From the NCBI GenBank assembly GCA_964484265.1, contig CAZAFH010000024.1, positions 1 to 64,000 of the forward strand: DNA of 64,000 nucleotides. The letters run 5' to 3'. The position numbers and the translations under genes were made by a program. Below the pieces are notes generated by a model. It had not been told where the DNA came from. It saw nothing but the letters and a program-made list of their open reading frames with translations, and made no database searches. Origin of the DNA: SIAQ01 sp964484265. Lineage in GTDB: Bacteria; Planctomycetota; Planctomycetia; Gemmatales; Gemmataceae. Positions 50,536-58,946 of this stretch are shown one piece after another (within the stretch, counting starts at the first letter, position 1; every line of letters starts with the position of its first letter).

Positions 50536-51624
50536 ATGAAGCGTTTCCTTTTCAGCACCCTCGTTCTCCTCAGTGCGGCAATGATCGCGCGAGCCGAGCA
50601 GGGCAATCCGAAGTTGCAGTCGATCGAAGTCATTCGCTTCGGTCCCGACGGCATGCTGATCGTCGGCGATAGCAAAGGCGCCGCCGTCGTCACGATCGAC
50701 ACCGGCGATTTGGCCGAGACGAAATGGACCAAGACTGAAGTCGCCAGCATCGACGGCGTGCTCGCGGGGAAACTTGGCCTGATGGCGAAGGATCTCCAAA
50801 TCCTGAAGGTTTCCGTCAACCCAGCGTCCAAGAAGGTCTATGTCGCCGTCCGCTCGATGAAAGCGAAACAGGACGCGATCCTGACCATCGACGGCTCAGG
50901 CAAGGTCGCGGAGTTCGCGCTTGAAAACGTCAAGTATAACCGCTACCCGCTCACCACTGACAAGGCCGTCGTCAAGATCACCGACGTGGTCTATGCCGGC
51001 GGAAAGATCATCGCCGCGGCCCAGGCGAGCGACACGTTTGCTTCGCGCGTCTTCACGATCACTCCGGGCAAGGGCGATGCCAAATGCATCGCCACCGAGA
51101 CCTACCATGTTGGGCATGGCAAATGGGAAACCAAGGCTCCGATCCTGACCATCATGCCGTACGAAGAAAACGGCAAGCCGTACGTCGTTGGCTCGTTCAC
51201 CTGCACGCCCATCGTGAAATACTCGCTCGACGACATGACGGAAGGCGCCAAGATCAAGGGCACGAGCGTCGTCGAACTCGGCACGGGCAACCAGCCGCGC
51301 AGCATGTTCACCTATGAAAAGGGCGGCAAGAAGTTCATCCTCGTCAGCACCTTCCGGAAATTCAACAAGCAGCAAGTCGGCCCCAGCCCGTACTGGGTCG
51401 CGAAGGTCGATTACACGCTGCTTCAGGAGACGAAGGCGATCAATGAAGCCGCGCTGTGGCGCGTCGCCAAGGGCGGCGATCCGTCGAAGTCGAAGAACGA
51501 CCGTGCCGTCGTCGCGTCCGAATTCTTCGGCGTGCAGCACATGGACAAACTCGACGGCGAACGCGCCCTCGTGTTGCGCGAAGACAAAGGCGGCCTGAGC
51601 CTGCGTCTGCTCAACCTGCCGTGA
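50536..51624 (+). CDS. Secreted propeller-like protein, paralogue B
   Basis: This 362-residue protein has a signal peptide (MKRFLFSTLVLLSAAMIARA) then EQGNPKLQSIEVIRFGPDGMLIVGDSKGAAVVTIDTGDLAETKW, aligning with paralogue A (2282-3373) along its length. Shared later segments include SVNPASKKVYVAVRSMKAKQD and FTCTPIVKYSLDDM. It ends LRLLNLP. AGGAG lies 7 bases before the ATG. It probably forms a beta-propeller in the periplasm or outside; its function is unknown. Its last 12 codons or so are present again at 51855 onward in a direct repeat. Confidence 0.82.
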   Translation: MKRFLFSTLVLLSAAMIARAEQGNPKLQSIEVIRFGPDGMLIVGDSKGAAVVTIDTGDLAETKWTKTEVASIDGVLAGKLGLMAKDLQILKVSVNPASKKVYVAVRSMKAKQDAILTIDGSGKVAEFALENVKYNRYPLTTDKAVVKITDVVYAGGKIIAAAQASDTFASRVFTITPGKGDAKCIATETYHVGHGKWETKAPILTIMPYEENGKPYVVGSFTCTPIVKYSLDDMTEGAKIKGTSVVELGTGNQPRSMFTYEKGGKKFILVSTFRKFNKQQVGPSPYWVAKVDYTLLQETKAINEAALWRVAKGGDPSKSKNDRAVVASEFFGVQHMDKLDGERALVLREDKGGLSLRLLNLP

Positions 51625-52099
51625 TAGAATAGGTTTGTGCAAGCCCAAGGGTTCGCTGCGCTCACCCTTGGGATGCTTGATCAATTACAAAATGCAATAG
51701 TGAATAGCAAATAGTGAATGATAAATGTCAGGAACAACCAACGCGGGCAGATTGATTGCCAATCTTGCATCCTCATTTATCGTTTACTATTTACCGTTTA
51801 CTATTCACTATTGCATTTGAGACATGAGATTTAATGCGCGACTTTGGAAGGTGCAGGCGGCCTGAGCCTGCGTGTGCTCAACTTGCCGTGATAGAATGAA
51901 CTCAAGCCCAAGGGTTCGCTGCGCTCACCCTTGGGATGCCTGATAAATTAGAAAATGCAATAGTGAATAGTAAATGGTAAATAGTGAATGATAAATGTCA
52001 GGAACAACCAACGCGGGCAGATTGATTGCCATTCTTGCATCCTCATTTATCGTTTGCTATTTACCGTTTACTATTCACTATTGCATTTGAGACATGAGA
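51588..52099. repeat. Direct repeat of the paralogue B 3' end plus an AT-rich hairpin (two copies)
   Basis: Copy 1 is 51588-51829 and copy 2 is 51855-52099, a step of 267 bases. Each has the last 12 codons of the gene and its TGATAG stop. A CCCAAGGGT/ACCCTTGGG hairpin follows (51644-51672 in copy 1), then a long AT-rich imperfect inverted repeat (AATGCAATAGTGAATAG pairing with CTATTCACTATTGCATT). Copy 2 has a few mismatches in both the coding remnant and the hairpin. Confidence 0.85.
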
Positions 52100-52110
52100 G
52101 GTGGCGGCGA

Positions 52111-52140
52111 GCTGCCAGCTTGCCGGCACAAGCTGGCAGC
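52111..52140. repeat. 12-bp perfect inverted repeat
   Basis: GCTGCCAGCTTG (52111-52122) and CAAGCTGGCAGC (52129-52140) are exact reverse complements with a 6-base loop. No T-run follows, so it is a repeat-type palindrome rather than a terminator. Confidence 0.7.
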
Positions 52141-52158
52141 TTGTGGCCACGAAACGTG

Positions 52159-52180
52159 ACTCATGCGCTATGAGTTTTTT
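52159..52180 (+). terminator. Weak terminator-like hairpin
   Basis: ACTCAT and ATGAGT pair across a 5-base loop and six T's follow. The stem is only 6 bp and AT-rich and lies 535 bases from the end of paralogue B, so its use is uncertain. Confidence 0.3.
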
Positions 52181-52215
52181 GGATTAAGGACTCTAGAAGC
52201 CGAGCGAGGCCGCAA

Positions 52216-53304
52216 ATGATACCGTTTCTTGGCATCGCGATGTTGACGCTTGGACAGGCCAATGCGCCGCTGCGCTTCGAGGCGACGAAGGGCGAGGACT
52301 GGCGCGTCGCCGCCCGCCTGCCCGCCAAAATCGCGGCCAAGCTGCCGATGGGCAAACTGACGCAGGATCAGGGCGAAGCGATTCTCGGCGTCGCCTTGAT
52401 TCCGCCCGACAGCAAGACGCCCGGCCCCGCGATGCTCGGCCGATACGAACGCACGGGCGAGTCGCTGCTCTTCACGCCGCGTTTCGGCTTCGATCCCGGG
52501 CACACCTACCGTGCGACGTTGATGCTCGACGGCAAGGCGACCACGCTCGACTATCGCATCCCCGCGCTGAGCAAACAAACACCGCCGAAGGTCGTCAAAG
52601 TCTACCCGACTGCCGACGTGCTGCCTGCCAATCACCTCAAATTCTACATCTACTTCGATCGCCCGATGCGAGGCGGCAAGGAAATCTTCGATCAGATCGT
52701 GCTCCTCGACGACAAGGGCAAAGTCATCGACGCGCCCTGGCTATACGACGAAATCTGGGACCATGAGAACAACTGCCTCATCATCTACATCCACCCCGGC
52801 CGCATCAAATGGGGCGTCCTGCTGCGAGAACTGCTTGGTCCGGTGTTGTTTGAACGCCGCAATTATTCGCTGGTCGTCCGAGGCGACATGCGCGATCCGG
52901 CGGGCAACAAGATCGGCACGGACTACGTCAAGAAATTCCGCACTACTCCCGAAGATCGTGTACGCATCGATCTCTCTCAGTGGAAACTGACAACACCGAA
53001 GGCGGAGACGCGCGGCGCGCTGACGTTGACTTTTCCGAAAGCCATCGACCACCGCTCGCTGGAGCGTTTCCTGAGCGTGACCGACGAATCTGGTGCGAAA
53101 GTCGCGGGCACGTTCGCGCTCGATAACGCCGAGACGATCTGGCGCTTTACGCCGATGCAGATGTGGACCGGAAAAGGCTATCGAATCAACGTCGATCCGC
53201 GGTTGGAAGATGTAGCGGGCAACACGCCGTCGCAGCCATTCGATGTCGATTTGAGGGCCGCGAAACTGCCGCCGCAGAAGCTGCGATTGGATTTTCAGCC
53301 GTGA
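52216..53304 (+). CDS. Secreted or periplasmic protein with Ig-like (SbsA/Big_5) repeats
   Basis: This 362-residue protein starts MIPFLGIAMLTLGQANAPLRFEA, a short and weak signal-like segment. Two beta-sandwich repeats of the SbsA Ig-like kind follow: PPKVVKVYPTADVLPANHLKFYIYFDRPMRGGKEIFDQIVLLDDKGK (about 120-165) and TRGALTLTFPKAIDHRSLERFLSVTDESGAKVAGTFALDNAETIWRFTP (about 260-310). YRINVDPRLEDVAGN closes the last. This suggests adhesion or a structural role at the cell surface. The ATG lacks a strong ribosome site; the start is uncertain by a few codons. Confidence 0.7.
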   Translation: MIPFLGIAMLTLGQANAPLRFEATKGEDWRVAARLPAKIAAKLPMGKLTQDQGEAILGVALIPPDSKTPGPAMLGRYERTGESLLFTPRFGFDPGHTYRATLMLDGKATTLDYRIPALSKQTPPKVVKVYPTADVLPANHLKFYIYFDRPMRGGKEIFDQIVLLDDKGKVIDAPWLYDEIWDHENNCLIIYIHPGRIKWGVLLRELLGPVLFERRNYSLVVRGDMRDPAGNKIGTDYVKKFRTTPEDRVRIDLSQWKLTTPKAETRGALTLTFPKAIDHRSLERFLSVTDESGAKVAGTFALDNAETIWRFTPMQMWTGKGYRINVDPRLEDVAGNTPSQPFDVDLRAAKLPPQKLRLDFQP

Positions 53305-53729
53305 GACTTCAAGCCCGCAAGCGATGAGGGTGATGCGAGAATTGCGCGCAAAAAAACCTCCACCTGTGCCGTCTGATGCGCTTTTGAGAACCCGTAGACA
53401 TTACTGGGTGCCGCACGCTCGGATTATGGATCCCACTACGGGGTGGGCTTGCATGCACCGAGCGATAAAATCTTAGGCTCCCAAACGAGTTCTTATCGGT
53501 TCGCCAAAAGTATCGCAACATAACGAACACTGCAGAGGTAAATATGACCTTACCGGCTTGTGTTCGGGACTTCAAGACGTCTTTGGCCTTTTTGCCAAAA
53601 AAAGCCTGAAACGAAGCCGAAGTCTAGCGAATCCCGCCATCCTTTCTTGATTCCCCGCGCCGTTTGCTGTATTTTATACCGTACCAACCGATAGAGTCAC
53701 ATTACTTTCTCCCGCGAGGCTTTCCTGCC
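53305..53729. other. Gap upstream of the DUF1549 gene
   Basis: No gene is supported. It contains the promoter candidate at 53647-53675 and a TTTGGC/GCCAAA hairpin (53582-53599) followed by A's, which is on the wrong strand sense for a plus-strand terminator. Confidence 0.35.
53647..53675 (+). promoter_or_regulatory. Possible promoter of the DUF1549 gene
   Basis: TTGATT (53647-53652) and TATTTT (53670-53675) are separated by 17 bases. Both boxes match the vegetative consensus in four or so positions. The ATG is 55 bases after the -10 box. Confidence 0.35.
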
Positions 53730-55367
53730 ATGCTGCGTATCTTTTGCGGATGTGCCGTTCTTTTGTTGAGCGTCGGCATTTGTCAGGCTCAATCCAAGTC
53801 CAAGATTCTGCCTCCCGATCGGCCTATTGAGCAAGTAATCGACCACTACATCGACGCGAAGTTGAAGGCCGACGGCGTGACACCAGCGCCCCAGGCCGAC
53901 GATGCGACCATCCTGCGCCGCCTGACTCTCGACCTGAACGGCCGCGTGCCGACTCTGAACGAAGTCGAGGCGTATCTCGCCAGCACCGACGCCGACAAGA
54001 AAGCGAAACTCGTCGATCGGCTGATCGCCTCGCCGGCGTTCGCCAGGCATGGCGCCCAGGCGTTCTATGCCTTCCTCCAATATGCAGATGCCAAGCCGCG
54101 TAAAGGCGCCAAGGGCAATCCGTTCTTCGATTATCTGCTCGAAAGCATGGCCGAGAACCGCGGCTGGGATCAGATGTTCCGCGAAATCATGTTGCCCGAC
54201 GAGACGAATCCGAAAACCAAAGGCGCCGCTGATTTCCTGAAGTCGCGTGTCAAGGACCTGAATCGCCTCACGATCGACGCCAGCAATGCCTTCTTCGGCG
54301 TCAATGTCAGCTGCGCCCAGTGCCACGATCATCCACACGTTCATCAGTGGACGCAGGACCAATTCTACGGCATGAAATCGTTCTTCGCCCGCACGGTGGA
54401 TAGCGGCGGATTCCTCGGCGAGAAAGATTTCGGCTACGTGAAATACATCCCCAACAAAGGCACCGAGAAAATATCACCTGTGCTCTTCCTGACGGGGAAA
54501 AAGATCGACGCTCCGGGAATGAAAGAACCGAGCGCCGCGGAAAAGAACATGGAAAAGAAACGGCTCGACCAGGGAAAAAAAGCCAAAGGCCCGCCGCCGC
54601 CGCCACAATTCAGTCTCCGCGCGAAACTCGTCGAAACGGCGCTCGCCGCGGATCAGCGCGACTTCTTCGCTCGCAATATCGCCAATCGCCTTTGGCATCG
54701 CTTTCATGGCCGCGGGTTGGTCATGCCGCTCGACCAGGTGCATAGCGAGAACCCCGCCAGCCATCCGGAACTGCTCGAATGGCTCGCGCGCGATCTCGCC
54801 AGTCACGGCTACGACATGAAGCGCTTCATCCGCGGCCTCGTGCTCACCAACACCTACGCCCGATCGAGCCGATTCGAAGGCGGGAAACACCCCGCGGACA
54901 ACGTCTATGCCGTCGCGATTCTTCGGCCTCTCGCTCCGATGCAGCTGGCGACCTCGCTCAAACTGGCGACGAGCGACCCCGCTTCTTTTCCTGCCGACGC
55001 GAAAAAACTGGAAGACCGCATCGATGCTCTCGAAAAGTCCGCCGGTGGATTGGCGAACCTGTTCGCCCAGCCGACCGACAATTTCCAGATCGGCGTCGCC
55101 GAGGCGATGCTATTCGCCAATAACGAAGCCCTGCAAAAATCGCTGCTCGACGGCGCCGGCACTCTCGCGGACCGCATGAAGCAGGAGCCTGACATCGCCA
55201 AGCGTGCCGATCTCGCCATCCGCACGGTGTTCAGTCGAGCACCCCGGCAGGACGAATTGCAGACTATCGTCGGCTACCTCCAGCGCCGCCAGGAGCGCCC
55301 CGCCGAGGCCTGCCAGCAAGTCGTATGGGCGCTGCTGACGAGCGCGGAATTCCGCTTCAATCATTAA
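53730..55367 (+). CDS. Secreted DUF1549/DUF1553 protein (planctomycete cytochrome-associated type)
   Basis: This 545-residue protein has a signal peptide (MLRIFCGCAVLLLSVGICQAQ). The DUF1549 domain follows: PIEQVIDHYIDAKLKADGVTPAPQADDATILRRLTLDLNGRVPTLNEVEAYLAS. The conserved CAQCHDHPHVHQWTQDQFYGM includes a CxxCH haem-like motif. The DUF1553 domain is in the C-terminal half, with RLWHRFHGRGLVMPLDQVHSENP and ELLEWLARDLASHGYDMKRFIRGLVLTN. Family members are abundant in planctomycetes and usually sit next to a DUF1501 gene; none is present here. The function is unknown, though an extracytoplasmic redox role is likely. Start ATG 53730. Confidence 0.88.
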   Translation: MLRIFCGCAVLLLSVGICQAQSKSKILPPDRPIEQVIDHYIDAKLKADGVTPAPQADDATILRRLTLDLNGRVPTLNEVEAYLASTDADKKAKLVDRLIASPAFARHGAQAFYAFLQYADAKPRKGAKGNPFFDYLLESMAENRGWDQMFREIMLPDETNPKTKGAADFLKSRVKDLNRLTIDASNAFFGVNVSCAQCHDHPHVHQWTQDQFYGMKSFFARTVDSGGFLGEKDFGYVKYIPNKGTEKISPVLFLTGKKIDAPGMKEPSAAEKNMEKKRLDQGKKAKGPPPPPQFSLRAKLVETALAADQRDFFARNIANRLWHRFHGRGLVMPLDQVHSENPASHPELLEWLARDLASHGYDMKRFIRGLVLTNTYARSSRFEGGKHPADNVYAVAILRPLAPMQLATSLKLATSDPASFPADAKKLEDRIDALEKSAGGLANLFAQPTDNFQIGVAEAMLFANNEALQKSLLDGAGTLADRMKQEPDIAKRADLAIRTVFSRAPRQDELQTIVGYLQRRQERPAEACQQVVWALLTSAEFRFNH

Positions 55368-55454
55368 ATCACGCCAGGTATGGCCCAGACGCTCGCGGCG
55401 ATACGTACGAACGCCTGTGCCATAATCAATCCAGCGCACAGTCTCCGAACCACG

Positions 55455-55519
55455 CACGCAGCGCAGCGGAGTAAGTGGATTCCATAGCAAATATGCCACT
55501 TACTCCGCTGCGCTGCGTG
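55455..55519. repeat. 24-bp perfect inverted repeat, GCAGCGGAG family copy 2
   Basis: Arms 55455-55478 and 55496-55519 are exact reverse complements, separated by 17 bases. It is related to the element at 45174-45244. It lies between two convergent genes, DUF1549 and the aminotransferase, where a bidirectional terminator would be useful. Confidence 0.8.
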
Positions 55520-55635
55520 GCTTGGTCCGTCGGCAAATGCGACAATCTCCACCGTCCAGTTCGTCGGTGTCAAGATTGTTCCATCGCCGAGCTACATGGC
55601 CATTTCATCACGAAATTCACCCGCAGCCGAATCGA

Positions 55636-56772
55636 TCACCGCCCCGCGAACACTCGTTGTGCCGCCGTCAATCCTTTGCCTGGCTCCACCATGTAGCCCA
55701 TCTCCGCCAGCACGATCTCGACGCCGGAGATCGCGGCGAGGATGTCGAACTGGTCGATATAGCCCATGTGTGCCAAGCGAAGAATCTTGCCTTTGAGTGT
55801 GTCTTGCCCATTCGCGAGCTTGAGGCCGAACTGCTTTTCCAGCTTCGACAAGAGAGCCGTCGAGTCGATGTTCGCGGGCATCTTGACTACCGTCAGTGCC
55901 GTGTTCGGCTGAGCGGGAAAAAGCTCCAGCCCTAGCGCCTGAAAACCGGCACGGGCCGCGGCGGCGTACTTCGACTGCCTCGCCCAGATCGCTTCCATGC
56001 CCTCGGCCAGGATCCGCTTCGTGCTGAGCCGCATCGCCCGGATCATCGTGTGAGCCGGCGTGTAGGGCGTGTCGTTCGTCTCGAGGTTCTTCTTTGCCTT
56101 TTTCAAATCGAAGTAGAACGTCCGCGGATTCGGGTTCTTATCGATCACCTTCCATGCCTTGTCGCTGACCGACAGAAACGCGAGGCCAGGCGGCATCATC
56201 AGAGCCTTTTGCGAGCCAGTGCAGTTGATGTCGATGTTCCACTCGTCGGTTCGGCACTCCATGGCGCCGAGACCGCTGACGGAATCCACGATGAACACCG
56301 CTGGCGTCTTCGCCACGATCTTGCCAAAAGCGGCAATGTCATGCCCGACACCCGTCGAGGTTTCGCTCAGCGTCGAACAGACGGCAATCGCGTCGGGATG
56401 ATCGACCAGCGCCTGTTCCAGTTGCGCCGGTTGGACGGCCTGGCCGTATGGCACGGTGACCGCGACAGCTTCGATGCCGAACGCCTTGGCGATATTTTTC
56501 CAGCGTTCGCCGAACCGCCCGGCAATGAGGCAGATAATTTTTCCGCCCGCGGGCACGCTATTGGCGAGAGCTGCCTCCAGCGCGCCGGAGCCTGAACTTG
56601 TCAGCGGGATTATCGGGTTTTTCGTGACGAATATCTTCTGCAAGTCGGCGAGCACTTCGCCGAGCATCGCTCGAAACTCGGACGTGCGATGAAAGATCAT
56701 CGGCTTGGCCAATTCGAGCAGGGTTTCTTCGGGAACGGGGGTCGGTCCGGGGGTCAACAATCGCTGCTTCAT
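55636..56772 (-). CDS. Class V aminotransferase (serine-pyruvate / alanine-glyoxylate type)
   Basis: This 378-residue PLP enzyme starts MKQRLLTPGPTPVPEE, the typical opening of this group. SGSGALEAALANSV and VDSVSGLGAME (D163) contact PLP, and K189 in TGSQKALMMPPGL forms the Schiff base. FHRTSEFRAML is the substrate-side loop. It should transfer amino groups between alanine, serine or glycine and glyoxylate or pyruvate. Some close relatives were called soluble hydrogenase 42-kDa subunit in older annotation. It is alone, divergent from the cupredoxin-like gene. Confidence 0.9.
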   Translation of the reverse strand: MKQRLLTPGPTPVPEETLLELAKPMIFHRTSEFRAMLGEVLADLQKIFVTKNPIIPLTSSGSGALEAALANSVPAGGKIICLIAGRFGERWKNIAKAFGIEAVAVTVPYGQAVQPAQLEQALVDHPDAIAVCSTLSETSTGVGHDIAAFGKIVAKTPAVFIVDSVSGLGAMECRTDEWNIDINCTGSQKALMMPPGLAFLSVSDKAWKVIDKNPNPRTFYFDLKKAKKNLETNDTPYTPAHTMIRAMRLSTKRILAEGMEAIWARQSKYAAAARAGFQALGLELFPAQPNTALTVVKMPANIDSTALLSKLEKQFGLKLANGQDTLKGKILRLAHMGYIDQFDILAAISGVEIVLAEMGYMVEPGKGLTAAQRVFAGR

Positions 56773-56849
56773 TCTTCCATGTCCTTATGAAGGGTTCAGT
56801 AGTTACACGCCTTATTATACGCGTCGTTGCCGCTTGCGGCTTTCTCCCA

Positions 56850-56879
56850 TTGTCTTGAGGGAAGCGGTGTGCGTATACT
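56850..56879 (+). promoter_or_regulatory. Possible promoter of the cupredoxin-like gene
   Basis: TTGTCT (56850-56855) and TATACT (56874-56879) are separated by 18 bases. The ATG is 47 bases after the -10 box, with AAGGAG at 56912-56917. Confidence 0.45.
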
Positions 56880-56925
56880 GAATGAGACCTACCGAAGTTC
56901 ACTATTCCACCAAGGAGATACTCAA

Positions 56926-57762
56926 ATGCGTCGTGCGTTGTCGTATGCGGTTGCCGTCGCCCTGTTTGCGTTGATGTTTTCGGCCAGCCTGGGCCTGGCA
57001 CAAGGTGATAAAAAGGCACTGGCCAGCACGGGCTGGGGCAGCTTGACTGGGAAGGTGACCTACAACGGCGAACCGCCCGCGGAAGTCAGCCTCATCGACT
57101 TGATGAAGAAGCACAACGATAAGGGTTGCTGCCTGGATCCGAAGGCGAAGCCGTTTGAGAAAATCGATCCGACCTGGCTTGTCGACAAAAAGACCAAGGG
57201 CGTCGCCAATGTCATGATCTGGATCAACGCGCCGGTAGGCACGTATCTCCCATCGCACGAAAAGCTCAAAGTACGCAAAGAAACCGTCGTCATCGATCAA
57301 CCGCACTGCGCGTTCTTGCCTCGCATGGCGGCTTTTCAGCCGTTTCACATTGACGGCGGAAAGCAAGTCGCGACGGGTCAAAAGATGGTAATCAAGAACA
57401 GCGCCGTTGTGCCGCACAACATCCGCGCCACGGGCCATCCGTTGTACAATCCCGGGTTCAACAACAATCTGCCGCCGATGACCGAGATCGAGGTTACTGA
57501 CAAGCTGAAACCGCAAAAGCTGCCGATCAGCCTGCAGTGCGATTTCCATCCCTGGATGGCGGCGAAGCTGTTCGTGTTCGACCACCCCTATTACGCCATC
57601 ACCAAGGACGACGGCACGTTCGAAATCCCGTTCGTCCCGGCCGGCGCCGAGATCACCGTCATGGGCTGGCATGAAGGCATCGGCTACACCCTCGGCAGCA
57701 AGGGCAAAGCGATGACGCTCAAAGCCGGCGCGAACACGCTGGAATTTAGTATCTCGAAATAG
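56926..57762 (+). CDS. Secreted cupredoxin-like protein
   Basis: This 278-residue protein has a signal peptide (MRRALSYAVAVALFALMFSASLGLAQ). The N-terminal region has GKVTYNGEPPAE, a carboxypeptidase-regulatory-like strand. The central region has DQPHCAFLPRM, VVPHNIRATGHP and LQCDFHPWMAAKLFVFDHPYYAITKDDGTFEIPFVPAG. The His, Cys, His and Met residues in these motifs could form a type 1 copper site as in plastocyanin-like proteins. It may carry electrons or copper in the periplasm. It has a good ribosome site and ends at a strong terminator, so it is a single-gene unit. Confidence 0.78.
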   Translation: MRRALSYAVAVALFALMFSASLGLAQGDKKALASTGWGSLTGKVTYNGEPPAEVSLIDLMKKHNDKGCCLDPKAKPFEKIDPTWLVDKKTKGVANVMIWINAPVGTYLPSHEKLKVRKETVVIDQPHCAFLPRMAAFQPFHIDGGKQVATGQKMVIKNSAVVPHNIRATGHPLYNPGFNNNLPPMTEIEVTDKLKPQKLPISLQCDFHPWMAAKLFVFDHPYYAITKDDGTFEIPFVPAGAEITVMGWHEGIGYTLGSKGKAMTLKAGANTLEFSISK

Positions 57763-57768
57763 GAATAA

Positions 57769-57809
57769 AGGGCCGCGCGTGATCTCATGCTGTGCGGCCC
57801 TATTTTTTT
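57769..57809 (+). terminator. Rho-independent terminator of the cupredoxin-like gene
   Basis: AGGGCCGC (57769-57776) pairs with GCGGCCCT (57794-57801), followed by ATTTTTTT. It begins 7 bases past the stop. It is the clearest intrinsic terminator in the window. Confidence 0.88.
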
Positions 57810-57853
57810 GCGCTCGCATTCGACACTTTGAGCGCTAAGCCGCAAGCGGAGAG

Positions 57854-58861
57854 TCAGATCCGCGCGCATATCTTGCCGAAGTGGGCCGCCGACTCCATGT
57901 GTTTGAGCGCCGACTGGATTTCGTTGAACGCGAAAACGCGATCGACGACCGGTTTCAGGCGGTGTTGCGAGACGGCGAGGTTCATCGTCTCGAAAGTCTC
58001 GCGGCTGCCGACGAAAATGCCGTGTACGCGCACCGCTTTCATGAGCACCGGCATGAGATTGACATCGCCCTTTCCCGCGAGCACGCCGATAAGGCTGATC
58101 GTACCGCCGAGTCTTACTGCCTTGAGCGATTGATTGAACGTGCCCGCACCGCCGACTTCGACGACGTGATGCACGCCGGCCCCGCCGGTGAGTTCGCGGA
58201 CCTTTTCTTCCCAGGCTGGCGATTCCTTGTAGTTGATGCCTTCGTCGGCGCCGAGTTGCCTCGCGCGTTCCAGCTTGGCGTTGCTGCTCGACGTGACGAT
58301 GACGCGCGCCCCGGCAAGTTTCGCGAATTGCAGTGCGAAGATCGAAACGCCGCCCGTGCCTTGCAGCAGCACCGATTGGCCAGGCTTCAGGTCGCCGAGC
58401 GCGAAGAGCGCGTTCCATGCCGTGACGGCGGCGCACGGCAGCGTCGCCGCCTCTTCGTCGGAGAGATGCGCAGGCACTTTCACGACGCCGTCCTCGGGCA
58501 GCACGACTTGCTCGGCGGCGACGCCTTCGATCCCGCCGCCCAGCGCCGATCGCGAGCCGACGTCGTTGATGTCACCAGCCGTCCAGCGCGTCATGAACGC
58601 CCCGGCAACGCGATCGCCGACCTTCACGCGCGTCACGCCGTCGCCGACGCCGATCACCTCGCCAACGCCGTCCGAGAGCGGCACGAAGGGCAGCTTCAGC
58701 TTCGGATTGTATAGCCCCTTGGCAACGAGCAAATCGCGATAGTTGAGCGACCACGCCTTCATCCGCAACAGCACCTGGCCGGGACCGGGACTCGGAGCCG
58801 GACGTTCCACGATGCGAAGGTTCTCGAGTCCAAACGCGGATTCGATGACGATGGCTTTCAT
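57854..58861 (-). CDS. Zinc-independent quinone oxidoreductase-type medium-chain dehydrogenase
   Basis: This 335-residue protein has SLNYRDLLVAKGLYN and DGVGEVIGVGDGVTRVKVGDRVAGAF in the catalytic domain and a Rossmann motif LQGTGGVSIFALQFAKLAGARVIVT. Structural-zinc cysteines are absent, and HVVEVGGAGTFNQSLKAV continues the nucleotide fold. It reduces quinones or enones with NADPH; the substrate is not readable. The ATG at 58861 (MKAIVIESAFG) is followed by a normal length. It converges on the cupredoxin-like gene. Confidence 0.87.
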   Translation of the reverse strand: MKAIVIESAFGLENLRIVERPAPSPGPGQVLLRMKAWSLNYRDLLVAKGLYNPKLKLPFVPLSDGVGEVIGVGDGVTRVKVGDRVAGAFMTRWTAGDINDVGSRSALGGGIEGVAAEQVVLPEDGVVKVPAHLSDEEAATLPCAAVTAWNALFALGDLKPGQSVLLQGTGGVSIFALQFAKLAGARVIVTSSSNAKLERARQLGADEGINYKESPAWEEKVRELTGGAGVHHVVEVGGAGTFNQSLKAVRLGGTISLIGVLAGKGDVNLMPVLMKAVRVHGIFVGSRETFETMNLAVSQHRLKPVVDRVFAFNEIQSALKHMESAAHFGKICARI

Positions 58862-58920
58862 TGACGTTGACCTCCTTCAATGGATAAAAATAAACGATGC
58901 GCGCGTGCCGAGCACAGTCT

Positions 58921-58946
58921 CCGCTCGCCGAAAACGAGCGGCTAAA
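58921..58946. repeat. Palindrome CCGCTCG/CGAGCGG with CTAAAC tail, supplying a stop codon
   Basis: CCGCTCG (58921-58927) pairs with CGAGCGG (58935-58941), followed by CTAAAC. On the minus strand GTTTAGCC contains the TAG stop of the pseudouridine synthase gene (58944-58942). It belongs to the family at 36014-36040. Confidence 0.65.
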
